Part shown: positions 24,453 to 33,477 of the stretch, in pieces
How positions within the stretch are numbered: the stretch's first letter is position 1
How the letters are laid out: every line of letters begins with the position of its first letter
Source of the DNA: Myxococcus vastator
GTDB taxonomy: Bacteria; Myxococcota; Myxococcia; Myxococcales; Myxococcaceae
Direction of reading: 5' to 3'
DNA: 51,244 nt
NCBI RefSeq assembly: GCF_010894475.1
Contig: NZ_JAAIYB010000006.1
Location: forward strand, 1 to 51,244
Program-made: the position numbers and the translations under genes
The notes under the pieces: generated by a model
What the model saw: only the letters and a program-made list of their open reading frames with translations
Databases searched by the model: none
What the model was told of the DNA's origin: nothing

Positions 24453-26812
24453 CAAGGCGATGGAGCGTGGTGGTCTCCCTCACGGCGGCGCTGGCCGCGG
24501 TGACGCTGGCGGCGTGTCTGCCCCGCGCGGCGCCGCCGCCCCTGGCGCCTATCGGCACGGTGGTCGCCGTGGCCTACGTGCGGGATGACGCGCGGCGGGC
24601 CGGCGTGGTGGCGGACGTCCCGGAGGGGCTCAAGCAGCGCATCGCGGAGACCCTGGCCAAACGCAACCTGCGCGCGGAGGTGGTGCCCTACGCGGACTAC
24701 GCCGCCTACTTCGCGAAGGTGCGCGACTCGCAGCGCCGCTTCGAGATGCTGAAGGCGCTGACGCCGGAGGCGCCGCTGCACCTGCTGGTGGAGACGCGGG
24801 TGACCTTCTTCAGCCAGGTGGGCGGCCGCTTCTCGTGGGACATCTCGGTGCGGACCACGGGCGCGCGCGCGGACTCCGCCATGGCGCCCACCGTCGTCAG
24901 CCAGGACTACGGCGCCGCGCTCCAGTTCGACCAGCAGCGCGAGGACGACGCGCAGCTGGAGGTGGCCCCGCAAATCGCCAGTCAGGCGGGCGCGCTGTTC
25001 GACTCCTTCCTGGCCTCGCCTTTCCTGGTGCCGGACACGGACGGTGGTCCGGGCACGGTGCCGGGCCTCAACGCGCCGGCCGGGCCGGGTATCGAGCCGG
25101 GCAAGGGCACGCCGCCCACGCCCGCGCCCTACCGCGGCTCGTGGGAGCCGCCGGCGGGAGACGCGGTCTACTTCGTGATGGTGGACCGCTTCTCCAATGG
25201 AGACCCGAAGAACGACGGCGCAGTGGACCTGGAGGACGCGCAGGCCTTTCACGGCGGAGACCTGCAAGGTGTCATTGACCGGCTGGACGGGCTTCAGCAG
25301 CTCGGTGTCCGCACGGTGTGGCTTTCACCTGTCTTCCAGATGCGCACCGACACGTTCTACGGGTACGGCGCCTTCCACGGGTACTGGGTGGAGGACTTCG
25401 GCCGGGTGGAGCCGCGCTTCGGAGACGAGGCGCTGCTGAAGACGCTGTCGGCGGAGCTGCGCCGCCGGGACATGCGGCTGGTGCTGGACGTGGTGCTCAA
25501 CCACGTGGGGCCGGAGACGCGCCTGTCGCGTGAGCGGCCCGACTGGTTCCATGGCCAGGGCCCCATCAAGGACTGGAGCGATTCGCGTGAGCTGGTGATG
25601 GGGGACGTGCACGGCCTGCCGGACCTCGCCGTGGAGAAGGAAGAGGTGTACGCGCACCTGCTGGCGCATTCGCGCCGGTGGGTGGACGTGCTCAAGCCCG
25701 CGGGCTTCCGGCTGGACGCGGTGAAGCACATGCCCACCTCCTTCTGGGCTCGCTACAACGACGACCTTCGCCAGCACGCGGGGCCGGGCTTCCTGCTGCT
25801 GGGGGAGATGCTGGACGGCGACCCGGTGCTGCTGTCGGACACGATGAAGGAAGGTCGCTTCGGGACGATGTTCGACTTCCCGCTGGCCTTCGCGCTGGTG
25901 GACGTCTTCTGCAGGGACCGCTCCCCGTCGCACCTGGGCGCCATCCTCTTCAACGACCGGCTGTACCCGGCGCCGGGCGCGCTGGTGACGATGGTGGACA
26001 ACCACGACCTGCCCCGGGTCATGAGTGAGTGCGGCGGCGACGTGGAGCGGGTGAAGCGGGCGCTGGCGGTGCAGCTCACCGCGCGCGGCGTGCCGGCGCT
26101 CACCTACGGCACCGAGGAGGGCCTGACGGGCGCGAAGGAGCCGGAGAACCGAGGCGACATGCGCTTCACGAACCACCCGCTGCGGTCGTGGATTGGCGGG
26201 CTGCTGGCGTTGCGGCGGGGCAGTGAGGCCCTCCAGCGTGGCGAGACGTTGATGCTCGCCGCCCGGGAGGACCTCTTCGCCTACGCGCGCGTCACCGCCA
26301 ACGAGGCCGTCGTCATCGCCGTGAATACCCGTGACAGCGCCGTGGACGTGCCGCTGCCGGACGGGCTGGCCGGCTCGAAGCTGGAGCCGCTGGCCCTGGC
26401 GCCGCCGCTGGCCGCCGGAGATGTGGGCTCCGTGCGCGTGCCCGCCGGTGAGGTGGCCCTGGCGCGGCTGACGCCCCAGACGGCGGGCGGCTTCGCCCCG
26501 GCGGCGAAGCTCGCGGGCCTGCGGTGGCGGGGGATGGGCTCGCGGCGCAGGGTGGAGCTGGCCGTGGAGGACCCGGCGGTGCGGCTGGTGGGCAGCGGGC
26601 CGGAGCTGGGCGGGTGGAAGCCCGAGCGCTCGCTTCGTCCAGGGCCTGACGGCTTCGCGCTGTCGCTGCCCGTGGGCGCCGTCTTCGAGTACAAGCTCCT
26701 GCGCGACGGCTCCCAGGGCACGTTCGACTGGGAGGACGGCGCCAACCGCCTGTTGTTCGTGGACGAAGGCACCGGACCGCTGCGCCAGACCCTGGCGTGG
26801 AGCCGGCGCTGA
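24443..26812 (+). CDS. Alpha-amylase-family lipoprotein with extra N-terminal domain and CBM20
   Basis: 789 aa; start overlaps the porin stop by 10 bp. Lipobox Cys25. Residues about 40-195 form an unrecognised domain ('IGTVVAVAYVRDDARR') resembling lipoprotein accessory domains. A Pro/Gly linker leads to the GH13 barrel (about 228-600): 'VYFVMVDRFSNGD', 'DVVLNHVG', nucleophile D425 in 'GFRLDAVKH', acid/base E455 in 'LLGEML', D522 in 'VDNHD'. The C-terminus (about 692-785) matches a starch-binding CBM20 ('VRLVGSGPELGGWKPERS', 'FEYKLLRDG', 'DWEDGANRLL'). It probably cuts alpha-1,4 links of raw starch or glycogen at the cell surface, together with the debranching enzyme two genes upstream. Confidence 0.87.
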   Translation: MVLTRRWSVVVSLTAALAAVTLAACLPRAAPPPLAPIGTVVAVAYVRDDARRAGVVADVPEGLKQRIAETLAKRNLRAEVVPYADYAAYFAKVRDSQRRFEMLKALTPEAPLHLLVETRVTFFSQVGGRFSWDISVRTTGARADSAMAPTVVSQDYGAALQFDQQREDDAQLEVAPQIASQAGALFDSFLASPFLVPDTDGGPGTVPGLNAPAGPGIEPGKGTPPTPAPYRGSWEPPAGDAVYFVMVDRFSNGDPKNDGAVDLEDAQAFHGGDLQGVIDRLDGLQQLGVRTVWLSPVFQMRTDTFYGYGAFHGYWVEDFGRVEPRFGDEALLKTLSAELRRRDMRLVLDVVLNHVGPETRLSRERPDWFHGQGPIKDWSDSRELVMGDVHGLPDLAVEKEEVYAHLLAHSRRWVDVLKPAGFRLDAVKHMPTSFWARYNDDLRQHAGPGFLLLGEMLDGDPVLLSDTMKEGRFGTMFDFPLAFALVDVFCRDRSPSHLGAILFNDRLYPAPGALVTMVDNHDLPRVMSECGGDVERVKRALAVQLTARGVPALTYGTEEGLTGAKEPENRGDMRFTNHPLRSWIGGLLALRRGSEALQRGETLMLAAREDLFAYARVTANEAVVIAVNTRDSAVDVPLPDGLAGSKLEPLALAPPLAAGDVGSVRVPAGEVALARLTPQTAGGFAPAAKLAGLRWRGMGSRRRVELAVEDPAVRLVGSGPELGGWKPERSLRPGPDGFALSLPVGAVFEYKLLRDGSQGTFDWEDGANRLLFVDEGTGPLRQTLAWSRR

Positions 26813-26830
26813 CCGCACCTGCTTCCTTTC

Positions 26831-26849
26831 GCCCCGCCTGGAGCGGGGC
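26831..26849. terminator. Hairpin after the amylase gene
   Basis: GCCCCGC, five-base loop, GCGGGGC; 18 bp after the stop and before hemE. No T tract. Confidence 0.4.
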
Positions 26850-26866
26850 CCACTCCGAGGTTCGAA

Positions 26867-27913
26867 GTGAACGACCGACTCCTCCGCGCGGCGCGCCGCC
26901 AGCCCACTGACACGACGCCGGTCTGGTTGATGCGCCAGGCCGGCCGCTACCTGCCCGAGTACCGGGCCATCCGCGGCAACATCGCCTTCCTGGACCTGTG
27001 CAAGCACCCGGACCTGGCGGCGGAAGTCACGGTGCAGCCGGTGACGCGCCTGGGCGTGGACGCGGCCATCATCTTCTCCGACATCCTCATCCCCGTGGAG
27101 GCCATGGGCATCACCCTGGAGCTGGGGGACAAGGGGCCGCACTTCCCCAATCCCGTGCGCACCGCGGCGGACATCGACAAGCTGGGCGTGCCGGACCCGG
27201 TGGAGGGCACCGGCTTCGTGGCCGAGGCCATCCGCCGCACGCGCAAGGCGCTCAATGACTCCGTGCCCGTCATCGGCTTTGCGGGCGCGCCCTTCACCCT
27301 GGCCGCGTACATGGTGGAGGGGGGCGGCTCCAAGAGCTACATCCTCATCAAGCGGCTGATGTTCGAGCAGCCCGAGCTGGCGCACCGCCTCTTCGGCAAG
27401 CTCACCGACACGCTCATCCCCTACCTGAAGATGCAGGTGGAGGCGGGCGCGAGCATCGTCCAGATTTTCGACTCGTGGGGCGGCGAGCTGTCGCCGTGGG
27501 ACTACGAGCGCTTCTGCATGCCGTACCTCAAGCGCATGGTGTCCGAGCTGAAGGCCACCGGCGTGCCCGTCATCGTCTTCGGCGTGGGCATGTCCACGCA
27601 CCTGTCGCTGCTCAAGAGCACCGGCGCGGACGTGGTGGGCCTGGACTGGACGCTGCCCATGGACGAGGGCCGGAAGGTGCTGGGGCCGGACGTGGCGGTG
27701 CAGGGCAACCTGGACCCGCTGCACCTGTTCCTCCCCCGGGAGGAGCTGGACGGCCGCGTGAAGGACATCCTCCGCCGCGCGGGCCCGGTGGGGCACATCT
27801 TCAACCTGGGCCACGGCATCCTCCCCCCCACGGACCCCGAGTCCGCGAAGTTCCTGGTGGAGGCCGTCCACCGCCACGGCGTGGCGCTGCGCCAGGGCAC
27901 GCTGGGGGCGTAG
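26867..27913 (+). CDS. hemE: Uroporphyrinogen decarboxylase
   Basis: 348 aa, GTG start. The enzyme removes four carboxyl groups from uroporphyrinogen III to give coproporphyrinogen III in haem synthesis, in the cytosol. The invariant N-terminal signature 'PVWLMRQAGRYLPEYR' holds the two substrate-binding Arg, and the catalytic Asp lies in 'AIIFSDIL'. 'IGFAGAPFTLAAYMVEGGGS' and the closing 'FNLGHGILPPTDPE' are also typical. The length is that of the family. It appears to be its own unit between the amylase and the beta-oxidation operon. Confidence 0.97.
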   Translation: MNDRLLRAARRQPTDTTPVWLMRQAGRYLPEYRAIRGNIAFLDLCKHPDLAAEVTVQPVTRLGVDAAIIFSDILIPVEAMGITLELGDKGPHFPNPVRTAADIDKLGVPDPVEGTGFVAEAIRRTRKALNDSVPVIGFAGAPFTLAAYMVEGGGSKSYILIKRLMFEQPELAHRLFGKLTDTLIPYLKMQVEAGASIVQIFDSWGGELSPWDYERFCMPYLKRMVSELKATGVPVIVFGVGMSTHLSLLKSTGADVVGLDWTLPMDEGRKVLGPDVAVQGNLDPLHLFLPREELDGRVKDILRRAGPVGHIFNLGHGILPPTDPESAKFLVEAVHRHGVALRQGTLGA

Positions 27914-27929
27914 GGTCGCTTTCACCCCC

Positions 27930-27943
27930 ACGGGCAGCCCCGT
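27930..27943. terminator. Small hairpin after hemE
   Basis: ACGGG, CAGC, CCCGT about 16 bp after the hemE stop; short stem, weak evidence. Confidence 0.25.
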
Positions 27944-27959
27944 AGGGAGTGTCCACCGA

Positions 27960-27975
27960 TTGATTTTTGAATCAA
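27960..27975. promoter_or_regulatory. Palindrome upstream of fadI, candidate operator
   Basis: TTGATT, four bases, AATCAA: a perfect 6-bp inverted repeat in an AT-rich island 71 bp before the fadI start codon. The position suits a repressor site for a fatty-acid-responsive regulator, such as a TetR-type protein; which one cannot be told from the sequence. Confidence 0.45.
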
Positions 27976-28046
27976 CGGACGATTGACGCGGCGCATTGCC
28001 GCTCGTTAGATGCCCACCTCCCGACGTCGCAGGAGGTGAGGCACAC

Positions 28047-29348
28047 ATGGCAAGCGAGAAGCGCAACGGCCCCCGAAGGGTGGCCATCGTCCGCGGCCTG
28101 CGGACCCCGTTCGTCAAGGCGGGCTCCGTCTTCTCGGCGCTGACGGCGCTGGATTTGGGCCGCTTGGTGGTCCAGGAGCTGGTGCAGAAGACGGACCTGG
28201 ACCCGAACGTCATCGACCAGGTGGTGTTCGGTCAGGTCATCCCCACGTTGACGGCGCCGTCCATTGCCCGCGAGGTCGTCATCGCGGCGGGGCTGCCGAA
28301 GACGATTGATGCCTTCACGGTGTCGCGCGCGTGCGCCACGTCCATCCAGGCGATGACGACGGCGGCCAACGCGATTGCCATGGGTGAGGCGGACGTCATC
28401 ATCGCCGGCGGCACCGAGTCCATGTCGGACGCGCCGATCTTCACCAGCCGGCCGCTGGCCCACGCGCTGGTGGCGGCGTCCAAGGGGCGCTCGCTGCCGG
28501 ACAAGCTCAAGCCCTTCCAGCGCCTCAAGGCCAAGGACTTGCTGCCGGTGCCCCCGGCCATCGCCGAGTACTCCACCGGCATGACGATGGGGGAGAGCGC
28601 GGAGAAGATGGCCAAGGAGAACGGCATCTCCCGCGAGGAGCAGGACCGCATCGCCTGGAACTCGCACCGCAACGCGGCCAAGGCGTGGAAGGACGGCCTG
28701 TTCGACAACGAGGTCATGCACGTCGTCGTGCCGCCGAAGTTCGACAAGACGGCGGAGCGCGACAACATCGTCCGTGAGGACGCCAGCCTGGAGGCGCTGG
28801 GGCAGCTCCGGCCGGCGTTCGACCGCAAGTACGGCACGATTACGGCGGGCAACGCGTCGCCGCTGACGGACGGCGCCGCGGCGCTGCTGCTGATGAGCGA
28901 GGAGAAGGCGCGCGCGCTGGGCTACGAGCCGCTGGGCTTCCTGCGCAGCCACGCCTACGCCGCCACGGACCCGGGTGACCAGCTGCTCCAGGGTCCGGCC
29001 TACGCGGTGCCCACGGCGCTCAAGCGCGCGGGCATGAAGCTTTCGGACATCGACCTGGTGGAGATGCACGAGGCCTTCGCCGCGCAGGTGGCCAGCAACC
29101 TCCAGGCGCTGGCGTCCCCGGCCTTCGCGAAGAAGGCGGGCTGGAGCGCGCCGGTGGGCGAAGTCGACCGCGAGCGGCTGAACGTGACGGGCGGCTCCAT
29201 CGCCATTGGCCATCCCTTCGGGGCCACGGGGGCGCGCATCGTCACCCAGGCCCTCAACGAGCTGAAGCGTCGGAACAAGAACACGGTGATGTGCACCGTC
29301 TGCGCGGCGGGCGGCCTGGGCGCCGTCGTCATCCTGGAGCGTGCGTGA
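28047..29348 (+). CDS. fadI: Acetyl-CoA acyltransferase (3-ketoacyl-CoA thiolase)
   Basis: 433 aa from an ATG with an excellent AGGAGGTGAG ribosome site. The thiolase active-site Cys is in 'TVSRACATSIQAM', the catalytic His in 'EMHEAFAAQV', and the C-terminal 'VTGGSIAIGHPFGATGAR' and 'CAAGGLGAV' complete the signature. The length and N-terminal 'RTPFVKAGSVFSALTALDLG' fit the FadI type rather than FadA. It performs the last step of beta-oxidation, splitting 3-ketoacyl-CoA to acetyl-CoA. Its stop overlaps the fadJ start by one base (TGATG), so the two form one enzyme system. Confidence 0.94.
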   Translation: MASEKRNGPRRVAIVRGLRTPFVKAGSVFSALTALDLGRLVVQELVQKTDLDPNVIDQVVFGQVIPTLTAPSIAREVVIAAGLPKTIDAFTVSRACATSIQAMTTAANAIAMGEADVIIAGGTESMSDAPIFTSRPLAHALVAASKGRSLPDKLKPFQRLKAKDLLPVPPAIAEYSTGMTMGESAEKMAKENGISREEQDRIAWNSHRNAAKAWKDGLFDNEVMHVVVPPKFDKTAERDNIVREDASLEALGQLRPAFDRKYGTITAGNASPLTDGAAALLLMSEEKARALGYEPLGFLRSHAYAATDPGDQLLQGPAYAVPTALKRAGMKLSDIDLVEMHEAFAAQVASNLQALASPAFAKKAGWSAPVGEVDRERLNVTGGSIAIGHPFGATGARIVTQALNELKRRNKNTVMCTVCAAGGLGAVVILERA

Positions 29349-31588
29349 TGGCCACCAAGGCGGAAGAGCTCGAGGTGAAGCAGGGCTTCTCGTACCAGGT
29401 GGAGGACGGCGTCGCCGTCATCACCTTCGATTTGCCGGACTCCCCGGTGAATACGCTGTCGCCGGAGACGGGCGAGGCCTTCCTGCGCGTCATGACGCGC
29501 GCGGAGCGCGAGCCCGAGGTGAAGGCCGTCGTCTTCACGTCCGGCAAGAAGGACTCGTTCGTCGCCGGGGCGAAAATCGACTTCCTGCAGACCATCAAGA
29601 CGGCGGAGGAGGCCACCGCCATCAGCCGCAACGGACAGGAGGGCTTCGACAGGCTGGACGCCTTCCCCAAGCCCGTCGTCGCGGCCATCCACGGCGCCTG
29701 TCTGGGCGGCGGCCTGGAGTGGGCGCTGGCGTGTGACTACCGCATCGCCACCGACAGCCCGAAGACGTCGCTGGGTCTGCCGGAGGTGCAGCTGGGCCTG
29801 ATTCCGGGCGCGGGCGGCACCCAGCGGCTGCCGGCGCTGATTGGCGTGCAGGCGGCGCTGGACCTCATCCTCACCGGCAAGAGCCTCAAGCCCGCGAAGG
29901 CGAAGAAGCTGGGCGTGGTGGATGAAGTGGTGCCGGCGCCCATCCTCCGCGCCATCGCCGTGCGGCGCGCGAAGGAGCTGGCCGAAGGGAAGCTGAAGGT
30001 GGACCGCCGTCACGGCCAGGGCTTCAAGGGCGTGGCCGCGAGCGGCAAGGCGAAGGGGCTGGCGGGCTTCATCCAGGGCCTGGCCAACAAGGAGCTGTGG
30101 GCGGAGGTGGCGCTGGAGGACAACCCGCTGGGCCGCAAGGTCCTCTTCGACCAGGCGCGCAAGCAGCTCCTGAAGAAGACGCGCGGCAAGTTCCCCGCGC
30201 CGGAGAAGGCGCTTCAAGTCGTGCGCGTGGGCCTGGAGTCCGGGCACAAGGCGGGCCAGGAGGCGGAGGCGAAGGCCTTTGGCGAGCTGGTGGTGTCGGA
30301 CGTCTCCAAGCGGCTGGTCGAAATCTTCTTCGCCACCACGGCGCTGAAGAAGGAGAACGGCACCTCCAACCCCGACGCGAAGCCGCGCGAGGTGAAGAAG
30401 GTGGCGGTGCTGGGCGGCGGGCTGATGGGCGGCGGCATCGCCTATGTCACCAGCGTGCTGCAGGGCGTGCCCGTGCGCGTGAAGGACAAGGACGACGCGG
30501 GCGTGGGCCGGGCCATGAAGCAGGTGCAGTCCATCCTGGATGAGCGCGTGAAGCGGCGCTCGCTCACGCGCCGCGAGGCCACGGCGAAGTCCGCCCTGGT
30601 GACGGCGGGCACGGACTACAGCGGCTTCAAGTCGGCGGACCTCGTCATCGAGGCGGTGTTCGAGGACCTCAAGCTCAAGCACCGCATCATCGCGGAGGTG
30701 GAGGCCGTCACCGGCGACCAGACCATCTTCGCGTCCAACACCTCCAGCATCCCGATTACGGAGCTGGCCAAGGGCAGCCGCCGGCCGGCGCAAGTCATTG
30801 GCATGCATTACTTCAGCCCGGTCCACAAGATGCCGCTGCTGGAGGTCATCACCCACGCGGGCACCGCGGACTGGGTGACGGCCACCTGCGTGGAGGTGGG
30901 GCGCAAGCAGGGCAAGACGGTCATCGTCGTCAACGACGGGCCGGGCTTCTACACCTCGCGCATCCTCGCGCCGTACATGAACGAGGCGGCGTACCTGCTG
31001 GCGGAGGGCGCGGACATCGCGGAGCTGGACCGGGCGCTGGTCGAGTTCGGCTTCCCCGTGGGCCCGATTACCCTCCTGGACGAGGTGGGCATCGACGTGG
31101 CGCAGAAGGTGGGCCCCATCATGGAGGCCGCCTTCGGCAAGCGCATGGCGGCGCCCAAGGCCCTGGAGAAGGTGGTGGCCGACGGCCGCCTGGGCCGCAA
31201 GACGCAGAAGGGCTTCTATCTGTACGAGGACGGGAAGAAGCAGGAGGTGGACAGCTCCATCTACGCCTTGCTGCCGCACGGCACGGAGCGCCGCTCCTTC
31301 GACCGCGCGGAGATGGCGGAGCGCGTGGTGCTGCAGATGGTCAACGAGGCCATCCGCTGCCTGGGCGAGGGCATCCTCCGCAGCGCGCGTGACGGCGACG
31401 TGGGCGCCATCTTCGGCCTGGGCTTCCCGCCCTTCCTCGGTGGCCCCTTCCACTACGTGGACAGCCGCGGTCCGGCCGAGGTGCTGCGCAAGCTGGAGCA
31501 CTACCACGACAAGCTCGGGGAGCGGTTCGCCCCCGCGCCGCACCTGGTGGAGATGGTGAAGGCGGGCAAGACGTTCTACCCGCGCTGA
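29348..31588 (+). CDS. fadJ: Multifunctional fatty-acid oxidation protein (enoyl-CoA hydratase / 3-hydroxyacyl-CoA dehydrogenase)
   Basis: 746 aa. Residues about 1-200 form a crotonase domain with the oxyanion-hole 'GACLGGGLEWALACDYR' and the second catalytic Glu region 'PEVQLGLIPGAGGTQRLP'. Residues about 350-540 form the NAD-binding half of the dehydrogenase ('VAVLGGGLMGGGIAYV'), followed by two C-terminal domains ('LNDGPGFYTSRIL'-like 'VNDGPGFYTSRIL'). It catalyses hydration and oxidation of 2-enoyl-CoA and works with FadI in one complex. The operon with fadI is tight. Fatty acids from prey lipids are an obvious substrate in a myxobacterium. Confidence 0.94.
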   Translation: MATKAEELEVKQGFSYQVEDGVAVITFDLPDSPVNTLSPETGEAFLRVMTRAEREPEVKAVVFTSGKKDSFVAGAKIDFLQTIKTAEEATAISRNGQEGFDRLDAFPKPVVAAIHGACLGGGLEWALACDYRIATDSPKTSLGLPEVQLGLIPGAGGTQRLPALIGVQAALDLILTGKSLKPAKAKKLGVVDEVVPAPILRAIAVRRAKELAEGKLKVDRRHGQGFKGVAASGKAKGLAGFIQGLANKELWAEVALEDNPLGRKVLFDQARKQLLKKTRGKFPAPEKALQVVRVGLESGHKAGQEAEAKAFGELVVSDVSKRLVEIFFATTALKKENGTSNPDAKPREVKKVAVLGGGLMGGGIAYVTSVLQGVPVRVKDKDDAGVGRAMKQVQSILDERVKRRSLTRREATAKSALVTAGTDYSGFKSADLVIEAVFEDLKLKHRIIAEVEAVTGDQTIFASNTSSIPITELAKGSRRPAQVIGMHYFSPVHKMPLLEVITHAGTADWVTATCVEVGRKQGKTVIVVNDGPGFYTSRILAPYMNEAAYLLAEGADIAELDRALVEFGFPVGPITLLDEVGIDVAQKVGPIMEAAFGKRMAAPKALEKVVADGRLGRKTQKGFYLYEDGKKQEVDSSIYALLPHGTERRSFDRAEMAERVVLQMVNEAIRCLGEGILRSARDGDVGAIFGLGFPPFLGGPFHYVDSRGPAEVLRKLEHYHDKLGERFAPAPHLVEMVKAGKTFYPR

Positions 31589-31607
31589 GTCATTCCAGTG
31601 TCTGCAT

Positions 31608-31636
31608 CCGGGAGCCCGCGTATCAGGGGCTCCCGG
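31608..31636. terminator. Hairpin after fadJ
   Basis: CCGGGAGCCC and GGGCTCCCGG, 10-bp perfect stem, about 20 bp after the stop. Confidence 0.5.
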
Positions 31637-31678
31637 GCTTGACCGGAGGCCGTCACTGGCCCGAGCCTCCCGGGCCGA

Positions 31679-32812
31679 ATGGCACGCTCCGCGTCCCGCA
31701 CCATCGCCCTCGTCGTCCTGTCGGCAGTCGTGGCCTGTGGCGCGGCCGCCACCGCCGGGGCCTGGCGCTTCTTCCACAAGGACCCCAACCACCCCGTCGT
31801 CCGGCTCGACGAGTACTTCACCATGGGCTGGGTGGCCTGGGATTCCAGCTGGTACATGCGGATTGCCCAGGAGGGCTACCAGTTCGTCCCGGGGCAGCAG
31901 AGCTCGGTGGCGTTCTTCCCGCTGTACCCGCTGCTCATCCGCGCGGTGGAGTCGCTGGGGCCCAACGTGTACCAGTCCGGCGTGTTCATCACGCTGCTGT
32001 GCGGCCCGCTGGCGCTGGTGCTCTTCACCGTCTGGGCGCGCAAGCTGACGGACGAGGACACGGCGCTGAAGGCCGGGCTGCTGATGGCCTGCTACCCCTT
32101 CACGCTCTACTTCTACGGCGCCATGTATTCGGACGCGCTGTTCGTGATGCTGGTGGTGGCGGCCTTCCTGCTGCTGGAGCGCGGGCACCTGGGGCCGGCC
32201 GTCCTCGTCGCGGCGGTGGCCACCGCGGCCCGGCCCGTGGCGCCCGCGGTGGTGCTGGGCCTGCTGGTGCGCCGGCTGGAGTGGAAGCACGCGCGAGGCG
32301 AGAAGTGGAGCGCGGTGGACTTCCTGCCGGTGCTGTCGGGCCTGGGCTTCGGCGCGTACATGCTCTTCTTGTGGCACCAGTTCGGTGACCCGGTGGCCTT
32401 CGTGAAGGTGCAGGGCGCGCCCGGCTGGGAGCAGATTCCCGGCTGGCACACGTGGCTGAAGGTGAGCTGGTTCGAGCGCGTCGTGCTGGCGCCGCGGGAC
32501 ACGCGCGAGGCCCTCCGGCTGGCCGCGCACGCCTTCTTCACGGTGCTGGCGCTGGCGCTGGTGTGGCCCACGCGCAAGCTGCTGGGGTGGGGCTACGCCG
32601 TCTACGTGCTGGCCATCGTCGGGTTGCCCGCGTGGTCCACCAAGGACTTCATGGGCATGGGGCGCTACCTGCTGTCCGCCTTCCCCGTCTTCCTCACCGC
32701 GGCGATGCTGCTGCGCGAGCGGCCCTTGCTGCTGCGCGGGGCGCTGGCGGTGGGCGCCGCGTCGCTGCTCGTCCTCTCGTGGGCCTTCGGCGCGGACTAC
32801 TACGTCTCATGA
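31679..32812 (+). CDS. PIG-V-like integral-membrane mannosyl/glycosyltransferase (GT-C fold)
   Basis: 377 aa with about eight to ten membrane helices. The motifs fit the bacterial PIG-V-like group of GT-C enzymes that use polyprenol-phosphate sugars: 'VAWDSSWYMRIAQEGY' with an acidic residue in the first loop, 'AFFPLYPLLIRAVE', 'TAARPVAPAVVLG' and 'GMGRYLLSAFPVFL'. It probably adds a sugar to a lipid-linked or surface glycan on the outer face of the inner membrane. Its stop overlaps the start of a methyltransferase (ATGA). A GT2 enzyme that could supply or extend the same glycan lies at 34308-35099. The actual sugar is unknown. Confidence 0.75.
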   Translation: MARSASRTIALVVLSAVVACGAAATAGAWRFFHKDPNHPVVRLDEYFTMGWVAWDSSWYMRIAQEGYQFVPGQQSSVAFFPLYPLLIRAVESLGPNVYQSGVFITLLCGPLALVLFTVWARKLTDEDTALKAGLLMACYPFTLYFYGAMYSDALFVMLVVAAFLLLERGHLGPAVLVAAVATAARPVAPAVVLGLLVRRLEWKHARGEKWSAVDFLPVLSGLGFGAYMLFLWHQFGDPVAFVKVQGAPGWEQIPGWHTWLKVSWFERVVLAPRDTREALRLAAHAFFTVLALALVWPTRKLLGWGYAVYVLAIVGLPAWSTKDFMGMGRYLLSAFPVFLTAAMLLRERPLLLRGALAVGAASLLVLSWAFGADYYVS

Positions 32813-33477
32813 GCGCACTCCTCGAACAGGCCCTCCTTCGCTACGACGGGCTGCCCGTCGCCGAGCGCTTCCACGTCCACGCGCGGGCCTTCTCCGCGCC
32901 GCTGCTGGCCATGGCCGCGCGCACGCCGGGCGGCACCGTGGCGGACATCGGCTGTGGGCATGGGCTGCTGTCCGCGCTGCTGGCCCTGGAGGACTCGGGC
33001 CGCATCGTGCATGGCGTGGACCCGGACTCGCGCAAGGTGGCCTGGGCTCGGCGGGCGCTCGCGGGCCAGCCCAACGTGCGCATCGAGGAAGGCACCGTGG
33101 AGGAGACGCTGGCCCGAGGGGCTTCGGGTCGCTTCGACGCGGCGGTGGTGTGCGACGTGCTGTACCTGCTGCCGGAGTCGAAGTGGCCCGGCTTCCTTGC
33201 CACCGTGCGGGGCCTGCTGAAGCCCGGCGGGCGGCTGCTGCTCAAGGAGGTGGAAGGAGACGGCTCCTGGAAGCACCGCAAGGCGCTGGCGCAGGAGTGG
33301 GTGATGGTGTCGTTGCTGGGCCGAACGAAGGCCAGCGGCGGTATGGCGCTGAAGCCGCGCGCGGAGATGGCGCGCTACCTGGAGGACGCGGGCTTCGAGG
33401 TGCGTGAGGTGGTGGACCTGGGCCAGGGCTACACCACGCCGCACGTCCTCTACGTGGCGGAGAACAGCGTCCCGTAG
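32809..33477 (+). CDS. Class I SAM-dependent methyltransferase
   Basis: 222 aa, coupled to the gene before it by ATGA. The SAM-binding core is clear: motif I 'VADIGCGHGLLSALLA', the acidic end of strand 2 'HGVDPDSRKV', motif IV 'FDAAVVCDVLYLLPE', and 'LLKPGGRLLLKEVE' after strand 5. The substrate cannot be read. Coupling to a glycosyltransferase suggests methylation of the glycolipid or glycan product. The last 28 bp overlap the end of the deacetylase gene on the opposite strand. Confidence 0.82.
   Translation: MSALLEQALLRYDGLPVAERFHVHARAFSAPLLAMAARTPGGTVADIGCGHGLLSALLALEDSGRIVHGVDPDSRKVAWARRALAGQPNVRIEEGTVEETLARGASGRFDAAVVCDVLYLLPESKWPGFLATVRGLLKPGGRLLLKEVEGDGSWKHRKALAQEWVMVSLLGRTKASGGMALKPRAEMARYLEDAGFEVREVVDLGQGYTTPHVLYVAENSVP

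Noticed and set aside
25325-28213. Minus-strand open frame of over 900 codons
   Set aside because: Spans parts of three plus-strand genes with clear families (amylase, hemE, fadI) and has no domain of its own.
29000-32530. Minus-strand open frame of over 1100 codons
   Set aside because: Antisense to fadI, fadJ and the PIG-V-like gene; no start signal or motif.
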